Shown here: positions 25,201 to 32,660 of the stretch, piece by piece | Layout of the letters: each line of letters starts with the position of its first letter | How positions within the stretch are numbered: the stretch's first letter is position 1 | From: Rachycentron canadum | Lineage: Eukaryota; Chordata; Actinopteri; Carangiformes; Rachycentridae | DNA: 64,000 nt | Assembly (NCBI GenBank): GCA_038496675.1 | Contig: CM076659.1 | Coordinates: 18,429,935-18,493,934, forward strand | Direction of reading: 5' to 3' | Notes under the pieces: generated by a model | The model's database searches: none | What the model saw: only the letters and a program-made list of their open reading frames with translations | What the model was told of the DNA's origin: nothing | Translations under genes and position numbers: made by a program

Positions 25201-27481
25201 CCATTATTTAATGGAAAGTTAATGAAAAAGGGTGTGATAACATCCCTGGAGGAAGGCGTGAAGACTACTGATCTCCTGAATGAGATATACCTGGGCTGTG
25301 GTGACAGCACTGTTGACGTTGTCGGCAGGAAAATGCAGGTTCTCTCGCACTTGGATGGTGAAAGTGTAGCTGCTCGTGATCTCGAAGTTCAGAGCCTGAG
25401 GAGAGAGGTGAGTGATGATTCAGTCATAAGTCATTACTGAGAAGACAAGGATGGGATTTGATCACAGAATTTATCATTGAGTCTCTCTCTCATCCTTGCA
25501 TTGGCAATATTTACATGCACATATAATTTTGTCATCTAAGAATTCATAAGGAGAGACTAAAGTACCTCTCCAAACTCTGCGAGGCCATGTATTCATTTGT
25601 AGGGTACAATATTTTGAAGAGATTTCATAGTTTCTCAAAGTGCCTTCAATTTGATTACACAACTGACCTGTAAGGCTAATTTCTACCTCTCATTAACATG
25701 CACTTCATATTCATGCTGTCTACATCTGATGCAGCTGGGCTATATTTATACCAGGTATTTAAAATGCCTCTGAAGTACACACTGAAATCATGAACTTCTC
25801 TGCTGCGCACTTGCTCTACATCACCTTCCCTCATTAACAAAATGTCTTTAATGTGTTTATATGACTTTATTTAACTCTTGATGTCACTCTTATTTTCCAT
25901 AATTTGACTGATGCTCAAGGCTGTTTATTTCCACATGTCTCACCCCTGTTTTTGCATTAGGAACACTTTGGATTTGCACTTTTTTTTTTTATGTCTCAAA
26001 TTCATCTCTTATCATTGTCCCCAGTGCATTTACACCTGCATGTGTTCACTCAGGACAGGTGTTGATGCCAGGTGTAAAAAGGCTCTACATGTCACAGCCC
26101 AGCTACAACAACCTGGTTAAGCTCGTACACTGGATTTAAGAGACACAGTAAAAAGCCAGCCTTTTTCCTCCGTGTTAAATATGTTGCCGTAGCATGAAAA
26201 CGCCTCATTCCTTTCACTTTTTCAACATCTACACAAATTGAGAACTGCACAGTGGTATGGCTACACTTTCATGTCAACGAATATGTGACAGCAAGCAGTG
26301 CTTACTGTCACATTTCTGCTGGGATTATCATTTCTTTCCCCTGTATTAGAAATAGCCCACTGTTCAGTTAAATGTTTTTTTTTCTTGGCGGACTGTTTTA
26401 TCTGTGAATGGGACACAACAGGTATACAGGAATATTCCGTTAACTGGATTATTCATGGCAACAGGGATACTCAGACACAGGGTATCAAAGGCATGTGTAA
26501 ACAGCTTAACAAGAATAAGACCTTAACCGTAGTGTGGCCGATAGCCGGCTTACTCTGTGCATGTAAACACAGCCGGTGAAAAAGATGAGAGGGACTGCAG
26601 AGCTGAGGGGCGAGTTGAGCAGAGAGAAGATTGTGGTGCGATTCGATTCCAGGCCAGCGTGGGTACAAGTTATTACAGAGCTCATTTCATTAGGAATACA
26701 TTCCCAGCTCTCTGATGTCCTAAATACTTTATCTGAAGAGCACAAACCAGTCAAGTAAACCTGCTAAAATTCCTGCAAGTATGAATATCTTTCCTAACCA
26801 GGAGGCCGGGGCTTTTGGGTTTGAATTTGGTAAAATATGCAACTGTCATCCTGCAAAAAAAAAAAAAATTTAAAAATCTCACATTTGACACCACAAATTT
26901 TCATTTTCTGATGTAACTAGGAGCATTAACCAAAAACAAAACAACTTTGAAAATGTCAACACATTAGAAATGACATTTAGCCACACTGTTTGCACATGAG
27001 GTTTGGGGGCTACAACACTAAAGTATGAATATCAAAAAGTACCTCAACCACCTGCAGTTAATATTGCATTAGCTATAAAAATGAACTATCTAGGTGCTGT
27101 TTTTGAGGGACACTCAGTGATTCCCAACCAGGGCTACATGTACCTCAGGGGTAATTCTACAATTTCCAGGGGAGTAACTCAGTTCATTTTAAAAAGACAC
27201 TGAATAATGCATTGGATAACAAACTGTGTGATACCAATCTATAGTATATTTATTTTCTTTAAAACAAAAAATCAACTATACCATGACAGGTTTGTCAGTT
27301 GTGGCAGAGAAGATGTGAAGCGATTAACGATTAAAAGACAAGGATAATTATATCTTGTATGGATTCACATTCAGAAGAAGTCTCTTAGAGCATTTTGCAT
27401 AAAAAAATGGTTGGGAACAACTGCCCAACTCAACATAACAAAATGCAAACAGCTACTGTGGGAGCAAATTCACTAAAGTAA

Positions 27482-27512
<31 letters not shown>

Positions 27513-30129
27513 CAGTAATTCTACATTCTTTCCAAAAGTAAAAAGCACTATGGCCGATTTACATCTTTAGAAATTTTAGCCTTGAGATACTGGCTATTCA
27601 TTCGCCAACATGAACCACCTACCTGTCTGAGTATGAGGTTGCCGTCTTTGTTAGGGCTGAGTTCAACATTAAACATCTTGCTGTTTTCATTTGGGATCAG
27701 GAAGATTGGTTCCTTGTTCTGGATCTGATCTCTGTCCTCCAACTCCAGAGTGCCAATCTTCTCATTCAGCTTGTGGTCCTCAGGAACCTGCAGCTCATAA
27801 ATCTCTGTAGAGAGAAATCACGCACCACATTGTTTAATGTTAATATCTTATAATAAGAACATTTATTAGGTTTTCATTTTATTCTCTGACTCTGTTCCTT
27901 ACTTCGGGTGAAAGATGCTTCATTGTCATTGACGTCTGTGATGGTGATGGTCACAGAGGTGGTGGCCGTGCTGCCAGAGGCCATTCCCCTCATGTCCTGA
28001 GCTTTAACCACCACCACATACTGGCTCTTGGTTTCCCGGTCCAGCGTGTTTATCTTGCAGGTGACTACACCTGCAGAGAGATGGAGAAATAGGCAGACAG
28101 GCAGGGTGTTACCTTCGAGGTAAGCTCTGACTCATATTTAATTAAAAATAGCCTGCGCATCTGCAGCTCCCCCAAATTAACTTGTTAAGGAAGAAGATAA
28201 AGTGATTTTGCTGAACCCACCTGTGATGCTGTCAATTTCAAAGGCAGAGAGGTCTCCATCAGGGGTCAAAGAATACCTGAGCTCTCCATTAGCAGTGGTG
28301 GGGTCATCAGCATCAGTTGCCCTCACCTCGACTACTTTCGTTCCTAGATAAGAATGATAAATGAAGAAAATAATCTGCCTCTCAAGGACAAAACAACATG
28401 CTGCATCTTCTCCAAATGTTGTTTATACATATAAAGTATTTTTGCATTTAATATGGTAACATGGTAATCACATGATTGGTGTGTTCTTATTATGTGATTG
28501 TTGAAGATGTTATTTATTTAAGTCACAAGCTTTTTTTTCCACAGAAGGATGTGCTAATGACTGTGACAGGTGTCAACACAGTTTCACAGTCCACCATATT
28601 TTTAATCCACATTTTCACTAATTATCAGTAAATGTCAAACAGAAACTTTGTTGTGCAAAAATTTGGCCTTTTTATTATCTTTCTTTTTCTCCCCTTGTCT
28701 TCTCATACTGAAAGAGCTGCTCCAAGTCCACAAGTTGTGGACAGATATTGTGATAAAAAACTACACAAATTGATCTAAATTTTAAACTTAAAACTTTTCA
28801 ACCAGATAACAAATGCTGGTGATTTTGTCATTCAGGCATTATTATTAATAATAACCCTACTCACCTATTGATGACCTTTCCATAATGGATCCATTGTATG
28901 TTTTGGGGAAAACAGGGCTGTTGTCATTGATATCTGTCACCTGGACAACAAAGTCCCCAGAATCCTCTATCAGCTTGTTGTTTCCATCGTACATCCTGGC
29001 AGTCAGATGGTACAAATTCTTCTCTTCTCTGTCCAGAGCCGCGGTGACAAACAGGTCTCCTTTGTCATCCACAGTGAAGATGTTGTTCGCTCCTTCACCT
29101 TCGATTTTAAACCTTTTCACCTCTACCGCCTTGCTTGACCTCAGCTTTGAAAGAAAAAAAAAGAAAGAAATGGAGTCGACCATATGGAGTGAGGAATCAA
29201 ATCATTAAGCTTCCAGCAAATTTCTACAAATAAACTGAGTATTCTGGTAAAAAAGAAAAAAAAAAGGGGGGGGGGTCTNNNNNNNNNNNNNNNNNNNNNN
29301 NNNNNNNNNNNNNNNNNNNNNNNNNNNNNNNNNNNNNNNNNNNNNNNNNNNNNNNNNNNNNNNNNNNNNNNNNNNNNNNNNNNNNNNNNNNNNNNNNNNN
29401 NNNNNNNNNNNNNNNNNNNNNNNNNNNNNNNNNNNNNNNNNNNNNNNNNNNNNNNNNNNNNNNNNNNNNNNNNNNNNNNNNNNNNNNNNNNNNNNNNNNN
29501 NNNNNNNNNNNNNNNNNNNNNNNNNNNNNNNNNNNNNNNNNNNNNNNNNNNNNNNNNNNNNNNNNNNNNNNNNNNNNNNNNNNNNNNNNNNNNNNNNNNN
29601 NNNNNNNNNNNNNNNNNNNNNNNNNNNNNNNNNNGGGGGGGGGGGGGGGAATCACTCAGATATTCATTAAAGAGTTGGTTAGCAACAAGTTAGTGCCCCA
29701 GATTCTTGGCATGCCGCAGCATCAAACTGAATGGAAGAGACAGAAATACCCTTTTGCCTTTCCTTCAGTCAGCCAGGGGAAGAGATTATCAAACACTTTA
29801 AGACTAAACTGTAGAGGCTAGGCCCAGGAAGTAGACCAGAATCCTAAAGAGGATCCCACAGTGAGGTCAAAATGTTGATGTTAACTTACTTGTCCTATCT
29901 TGTAGGCAATGGGAGCAGGTTTTTCCTCCTCCACGTAGAGAGAGTTCCAGATCCACTCTCTTTTCTGCCTGGACAGGACAGGATGGGGCTCCTTCTTCAC
30001 TATTTCAACAGGGCCTCCTTTCTGTATCTCCACCACAGGAAGGCCAGAGTCTCCAGAAATGACCAGAGACATGGATAACGCCATAGTGGCCATGAGCACC
30101 ACAGTCCACAGCTGGAGCCGAGCCATCAT
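11212..30129 (-). CDS. cdh5: VE-cadherin (cadherin-5), complete spliced coding region, 14 coding exons
   Basis: Calcium-dependent homophilic adhesion receptor of endothelial adherens junctions; the tail binds p120-, beta- and plakoglobin-type catenins. Coding join on the minus strand: 30129-29890, 29144-28865, 28343-28221, 28070-27903, 27804-27623, 25395-25291, 24802-24660, 24566-24433, 23231-23122, 22440-22338, 17333-17203, 17001-16887, 12552-12420, 11587-11212. Total 2343 bp, 780 residues, all GT-AG, all phases compatible. Seen: hydrophobic signal peptide about residues 1-25; furin-type RQKR at 54-57 followed by EWIW; LDRE at 117-120, 224-227 and 440-443; DINDN 151-155, DVNDN 260-264 and 472-476, DVDEPP 373-378; cysteines 575, 577 and 586; transmembrane about 597-618; EIHEQLVTYDEEGGGEMDT at 636-654; C-terminal LDYDFLNDWGPRF at 750-762. 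The tail matches VE-cadherin rather than other cadherins. Tyrosines 644, 657, 684, 720, 726 and 728 line up with human Y645, Y658, Y685, Y725, Y731 and Y733. The 5' non-coding exon is not located. Confidence 0.96.
12238..12292. repeat. Short imperfect tandem repeat in cdh5 intron 13
   Basis: The words TAGTTTGGG and GGGTTGTAG recur four times in about 55 bases (TAGTTTGGGA, TAGTTTGGGT, TAGTTTTGGGT, TAGTTTGGGT). A small minisatellite. Confidence 0.7.
12420..12552 (-). CDS. cdh5: cdh5 coding exon 13: end of transmembrane segment and p120-binding juxtamembrane region (residues 612-656)
   Basis: 133 bp, acceptor TGCTTTTCAG, donor GTATGT. Encodes VIVILFVMRKR and then EIHEQLVTYDEEGGGEMDT, a near-exact match to human VE-cadherin. 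Tyr644 corresponds to human Y645. Ends in phase 2 inside a Gly codon completed by the last exon. Confidence 0.96.
12553..16886 (-). other. cdh5 intron 12 with alternating purine and pyrimidine blocks
   Basis: A 4334-bp intron. On the + strand it is purine-rich at 13085-13300, 14235-14410 and 14818-14935, then pyrimidine-rich at 15050-15300. It includes one SINE (16165-16295) and one AACAGGAAGTG motif (15787). No exon-like sequence was seen. Confidence 0.7.
16165..16295 (+). mobile_element. tRNA-derived SINE in cdh5 intron 12
   Basis: The head has an A-box-like AAGTGGCTAGGATGC and the B box GTTCGATTCC (16195-16204). It is followed by CCAGTCAGACCATTT...GGCATTCCCCT and a CT-rich body (TTCCTCTCTGTCTTCACA), the pattern of a SINE common in fish that normally ends in an AATAAAGG-type tail. 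The 3' end is degenerate. It has no tRNA cloverleaf 3' half, so it is not a tRNA gene. Confidence 0.7.
16887..17001 (-). CDS. cdh5: cdh5 coding exon 12: membrane-proximal cysteines and start of transmembrane segment (residues 574-612)
   Basis: 115 bp, acceptor CCCGATGTAG, donor GTAAGT. Reads SCRCDSRRVPTQC, with the same CxC...C spacing as human VCKCNEQGEFTFC, then VHALVAILLCILTIL, nearly identical to the human transmembrane start. The stretch between is basic (RR, K, RR) where the human sequence is acidic. The exon begins with TCG, so its start is fixed by phase and the cysteine match; the pyrimidine tract is weak. Confidence 0.88.
17203..17333 (-). CDS. cdh5: cdh5 coding exon 11: EC5, second part (residues 530-573)
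   Basis: 131 bp, acceptor TTGTACAG, donor GTCTGT (weaker than the others but preceded by AAG). Encodes YKVDVRISDGGRPVQTSITTLAIK, the usual end of EC5. In type II cadherins this part and the next exon normally form one exon of about 252 bp; here 131+115=246 bp is split by a 201-bp intron. Confidence 0.92.
19034..19262. repeat. Compound (TG)n-(GA)n-(TG)n microsatellite cluster
   Basis: (TG)22 at 19034-19077, (GA)15 at 19182-19212 and (TG)15 at 19232-19262, within 230 bases of intron 10. Confidence 0.95.
19370..20230. repeat. Long C/T-rich tract
   Basis: About 860 bases almost free of G and poor in A on the + strand, densest at 19370-19735, made of CTCC, TTCC and TCTC words. In the cdh5 transcript it is a purine (GA) tract. 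Confidence 0.85.
21096..21175 (+). repeat. Dispersed fish repeat fragment (CAGAGGATGAATCCTAATG family)
   Basis: Contains GGCTGGAATATCTATTACTGG and CATGGTCACCAGAGGATGAA, words that recur in diverged form at 31.7, 36.9, 49.3 and 57.95 kb. I recognise this as a common fish interspersed repeat but cannot name its class. Confidence 0.5.
21481..21553 (+). mobile_element. 3' tail of a SINE-like fish repeat
   Basis: Shares CAATGT(T/C)AGCTGGGATTGGCT, CC(A/C)GC and a GGATAAGC(C/G)G...GGATGATG end with the longer copy at 31331-31630. Only the 3' part is present. Confidence 0.6.
22338..22440 (-). CDS. cdh5: cdh5 coding exon 10: EC5, first part (residues 496-530)
   Basis: 103 bp, acceptor CTTTCCTCAG, donor GTAAGT. 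Encodes ILRATDKDDQPASFTFSLG; sequon NFS at 522. The downstream intron is the largest in the gene (17334-22337, 5004 bp). Confidence 0.94.
23122..23231 (-). CDS. cdh5: cdh5 coding exon 9: EC4-EC5 linker (residues 459-495)
   Basis: 110 bp, acceptor CTTCTCTGCAG, donor GTAAGA, ends in phase 0. Encodes VQDVNDNKPE and YVCEND, which match human VLDENDNAPE and KVCENA. Confidence 0.94.
24433..24566 (-). CDS. cdh5: cdh5 coding exon 8: EC4 (residues 414-459)
   Basis: 134 bp after a 93-bp intron, acceptor CCGTTTAG, donor GTACGT. Completes the split Arg codon and reads YSILDKDCP...RILDRELEATHMFQVKAVEEPSG. LDRE is at 440-443. Confidence 0.94.
24660..24802 (-). CDS. cdh5: cdh5 coding exon 7: EC3-EC4 linker and start of EC4 (residues 367-414)
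   Basis: 143 bp, acceptor TTAACAG, donor GTACGA, ends in phase 2 inside an Arg codon. Encodes VLDVDEPPVF, identical in pattern to the human VE-cadherin EC3-EC4 linker, and the DPD of EC4. Sequon NKS at 410. Confidence 0.94.
25291..25395 (-). CDS. cdh5: cdh5 coding exon 6: EC3, second part (residues 332-366)
   Basis: 105 bp, phase 0 to phase 0, acceptor TCTCCTCAG, donor GTATAT. Begins ALNFEITSSYTFTIQVREN. The usual LDxE motif of EC3 (human LDYE) reads LNFE here, so a calcium-ligand Asp is replaced by Asn. Exons 6 and 7 together (248 bp) correspond to a single exon of about 254 bp in typical type II cadherins. Confidence 0.93.
27115..27423. mobile_element. hAT-like non-autonomous element
   Basis: The terminal inverted repeats are CAGTGATTCCCAACCA (left) and, on the complement, CAGTTGTTCCCAACCA (right), two mismatches in 16. 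This is the well-known CAGTGGTTCCCAACC end of vertebrate hAT elements. 309 bp, no coding capacity. The 8-bp flanks do not match, so the target duplication has decayed. Confidence 0.6.
27483..27509. repeat. (AT)n microsatellite
   Basis: About 13 AT units in cdh5 intron 5. Confidence 0.9.
27623..27804 (-). CDS. cdh5: cdh5 coding exon 5: EC3, first part (residues 271-331)
   Basis: 182 bp, acceptor CTCTCTACAG, donor GTAGGT, ends in phase 0 after LRQ. Encodes VPEDHKLNEKIGTLELEDRDQ, which aligns with human VPEDTRVGTSVGSLFVEDPDE. Confidence 0.94.
27903..28070 (-). CDS. cdh5: cdh5 coding exon 4: EC2, second part, and EC2-EC3 linker (residues 215-271)
   Basis: 168 bp, the same length as the matching exon of type II cadherins as I recall it. 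Acceptor CTCTGCAG, donor GTAAGG. Contains LDRE (224-227) and DVNDN (260-264). Flanked by short introns of 150 and 98 bp. Confidence 0.95.
28221..28343 (-). CDS. cdh5: cdh5 coding exon 3: EC2, first part (residues 174-215)
   Basis: 123 bp, phase 1 to phase 1, acceptor TATCTAG, donor GTGGGT. Encodes VRATDADDP with the DxD calcium ligands of EC2 (184-186). Intron 2 (28344-28864) is AT-rich and shows nothing else. Confidence 0.95.
28865..29144 (-). CDS. cdh5: cdh5 coding exon 2: most of EC1 and the EC1-EC2 linker (residues 81-174)
   Basis: Acceptor TTTCTTTCAAAG, donor GTGAGT, 280 bp, ends in phase 1. Carries LDRE (117-120), DINDN (151-155) and an N-glycosylation sequon NGS at 164. The length agrees with the roughly 295 bp EC1 exon usual in type II cadherins. 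The preceding intron (29145-29889) contains the assembly gap, but reading phase is kept across it (GQ|LRSS). Confidence 0.95.
29279..29634. other. Assembly gap (356 N) in cdh5 intron 1
   Basis: The run of N is flanked on both sides by poly-G (about 10 and 15 bases), a likely cause of the failed assembly. It lies wholly between coding exons 1 and 2, and phase shows no coding sequence has to be missing. The true length may differ. Confidence 0.95.
29890..30129 (-). CDS. cdh5: cdh5 coding exon 1: signal peptide, propeptide, start of EC1 (residues 1-80)
   Basis: Starts with tandem Met codons (30129-30124) directly after a CAG acceptor, so an upstream non-coding exon is implied. Residues 5-25 are hydrophobic (signal peptide). 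The propeptide is short and ends in RQKR (54-57); the mature chain begins EWIW, giving Trp2 and Trp4 of the type II strand-swap. Ends ...IGQ in phase 0 with donor GTAAGT (29889-29884). Confidence 0.93.
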
Positions 30130-30185
30130 CTGTGGCAGAATGGGACGAGAGGAAGGAGGAGAAATTAGGGACAGAAAGGAAAGAG
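30130..30185 (-). promoter_or_regulatory. cdh5: Splice acceptor and polypyrimidine tract immediately before the cdh5 ATG
   Basis: Read on the minus strand this is a run of C and T with few purines, ending TTCTGCCACAG, and the next base is the A of the first ATG. The tract contains no other AG. It indicates that the start codon sits at the very 5' end of an internal exon, as in mammals where exon 1 of CDH5 is non-coding. The Kozak -3 base then comes from the missing upstream exon. Confidence 0.7.
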
Positions 30186-30430
30186 AGGGGTGAGAGAATG
30201 AATAAGGGTGCAGGAAGAGGGAAAACAGGAATAAGAGATGTAGGAAAATGGAGGGAGAGGAAATTAGAGAAGAGAGAGGGAGCAGAAAAGAAGAGAGAGG
30301 AGATCACATTAAAACCCACTTATCAGCTATGGACAGACCCCGTCACTGTGCCAGGGTGAGACTCAGAGTGAAGGCCAAGGACTCACTGTCCCCTTACAGT
30401 CTGCCGCGGAGCGCGAGGTCTAGCTATCAT

Positions 30431-30592
30431 TTAGGACCAGGGCTCTTAAACCTTTTCAGCCTGGGACCCAAATGAAACATTTAGCCTCTCATCATGGGAC
30501 CTGGGCTGAAAGCATATCACTACAGTGGTCGTATGGGGATCTATTAAACATAGGCCTGTGACCCATTTTAGGTCCTGACCCAGTGGTGTTGC
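30431..30592 (+). repeat. Possible degenerate hAT-type interspersed repeat
   Basis: Starts ACCAGGGCTCTTAAACCTTTT and ends GGTCCTGACCCAGTGGTG, the style of vertebrate repeats that begin CAGTGGTTCTCAAACTTTT and end GACCCAGTGG. The inverted ends are too diverged to prove. Confidence 0.35.
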
Positions 30593-31330
30593 ATGAGAGG
30601 AAGACAGAGAGAGAAGGAGAGAGACAAACAGAGACGGAGAGAGGAGCTGACATTAAAACCACTTAGGATGTCTGTCTTTATCAGCCATTAGAAAGGCCAT
30701 TTTCTGTAAAGGGACTGTTTGACATTTTGAATATTTGATCGTGGTTTTTTTTTTTTTTTTTTGCCTTAAATGAAGCACATCACATTGTGTGAAAAGAAGA
30801 AAGCATGTGGGTGTAATGCAGTGAGGGCTTTGTGGCTGATACAAGTTCTTGATTCAAATCAAGGATAATAAGAAAGGAATGGGTCAGTTTTGTACATTGA
30901 TTTTAAAGTCAAATACGATCATGCTCTGACTAACAATGGTAATACATCAAAGGAAATGCAGCCTCCTGTGAGTTTCATTGAGACAGCTCCATTTGCACAA
31001 CAAGGGCCCAACACAGAGGACTGGCAAGACTGTGACGTGATGCGACGTCATTTGGCGGCATCGCAAAGCAGAAGCACACCTTCCTGGTAGATCACATAAG
31101 ATGAACAGCCTTACCTGGACATCATCAAAATGGAGGATAACACTATTTGAAATACACAAATTACACAGAAACTGCTGTTCAGGGTTTTGGTACCAGAAAA
31201 GCATTCAAACTGGATTTATCACCAAATTGTCATTTGACCTGCACCTGTGCTGGAGCGATACATTTTAAAAGGCTGCACTGCTTTTCATCATGCTGCGAAA
31301 ATAAATAAAACCAAACTGTTATAGAAATAC

Positions 31331-31630
31331 AGCACAGTAACGCAGTGGTTAGCACTGTCTCCTCACAGCAAGATGTTCTTCCCCTGCCTGCATGGGTTCC
31401 CTCCTGGTTCTCCGTCTTCCTCCCACAGTCCAAAGACATGCACGTTTAGATTAATCAGTGACTCTAAATTGTCCATAGACCTGAGTGTCAGCATGAATGG
31501 TTGTTTGTCTCTGTATGTCTCTAAATGTTGGCCCTTTGATAGACTGGTGACCTGTCCAGGGTGGACCCCGCCCTCTCCCAATGTCAACTGGGATTGGCTC
31601 CAGCCCTCCAGATAATGGATGGATGGATGT
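31331..31630 (+). mobile_element. SINE-like fish repeat, nearly full length
   Basis: The head CGCAGTGGTTAGCACTGTC is followed by TCCTCACAGCAAGA; the body has CCTCCCACAGTCCAAAGACA and AGACTGGTGACCTGTCCAGG; the 3' end is AGATAATGGATGGATGG, a tetranucleotide tail typical of L2/CR1-mobilised elements. The B-box segment is damaged. It sits about 1.2 kb upstream of the cdh5 start codon. Confidence 0.7.
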
Positions 31631-31734
31631 TACTGAAATAAACCAAATCATTGAACAATTTTAAATGTAGACCTTATTACATGTTGTCACTGAGTTTTAC
31701 CACTTAAAACAACAACTGAAAACAAAGCTACTAG

Positions 31735-31925
31735 GAGTCATCCTCTGGGGACCATGAATGTCTGTGTCTGTGCTATGCTTGTGTTAATCCACTTAGTAGA
31801 TTTAGAAATATTTCACTGGGCACATGTAGATTTGGGCCTGCTGGTGGCGCTAAAGTCACTAAAGTCAGTGGGATTCTGGGGACAATGAATATCTGCACAA
31901 TGTTTCATGGCAATTCAAATTCAAA
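31735..31925 (+). repeat. Dispersed fish repeat fragment (CAGAGGATGAATCC family)
   Basis: Has CTGGGGACCATGAATGTCTG, GCTGGTGGCGCTAAAGTCA, then a second GGGGACAATGAATATCTGCA and TTTCATGGCAATTC: two tandem internal units of the same family. Confidence 0.55.
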
Positions 31926-32460
31926 TATGACAGACTGGAAACACCACCCCTGGAGCTGGCATGATTAAAAATCTGATTATTGTCACAATAAATGTTTACA
32001 CAACTACATTCTGTTCAAAATAAAAAAAAAAATTAAAAAAAATCACCACAATATTCACTCTCTAGGGCCCACCACTGTTCAATAAACAAAGGGAATAACT
32101 CGAAGAATAAATTGGAAATTTGATGGCATTTCCTTTAAATTCAAACCAAACTTTGTCTGATTTATGGTTTTTGATTGATTACGAGTTAGAAAAAACATTT
32201 CACTGTCTTGCATCAGCTGTTCCTGCCTGCGAGCCATTTTAGCATCACTTAACCAAAATAAAAATGTATAAGGTCCACAAATACCAGCAAGCTGGTAAAC
32301 TTTTGCTCCCTCTTGCCGTCTCTTTCTCTCCGTCTGTCTCTCCACCCCCACCCCCAACCAGGCTCTATCTAATAAAGCAGAAATGTCAGGGAAATAATCT
32401 TCAAAACATTTTAGTCTATATGTGCTCTGTACTCCAGTAGATATCTCGTCGCAGCCCTGT

Positions 32461-32660
32461 GCCATCCCAGTAGACAGATTAGTGCATCTTATTGTCTTCC
32501 AGCCATTAGCAGCAGGGAGGGAGAAGGAGAGATTATGATGAGGGGATTAAACTGGCACAAAGTCTTCTCCCTCTAATGGCCTAATCTCGTATTCTGCTGA
32601 CCTCCCCTGACCTCTTCACACGGCTCCCCGCAAATCAGCTCAAACAAAGACTCAACAGTG
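32461..32660. other. Non-repetitive segment, possible conserved non-coding element
   Basis: A complex, balanced sequence without repeat hallmarks, about 2.4 kb upstream of the cdh5 start codon. I cannot test conservation; this is only a place to look for a promoter or enhancer. Confidence 0.2.

Larger units (their letters stand above)
25396..27622 (-). other. cdh5 intron 5
   Basis: 2227 bp. Contains the hAT-like element at 27115-27423, an (AT)n run at 27483-27509, and a stretch (26400-26580) with GCATGTAAACA-type words that looks repetitive. No exon-like sequence. Confidence 0.7.

Noticed and set aside
29224..29655. Open frame across the N run
   Set aside because: It exists only because N codons are not counted as stops.
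32079..32465. 128-codon open frame on the minus strand
   Set aside because: No splice signals fitting cdh5 phase and no family resemblance.
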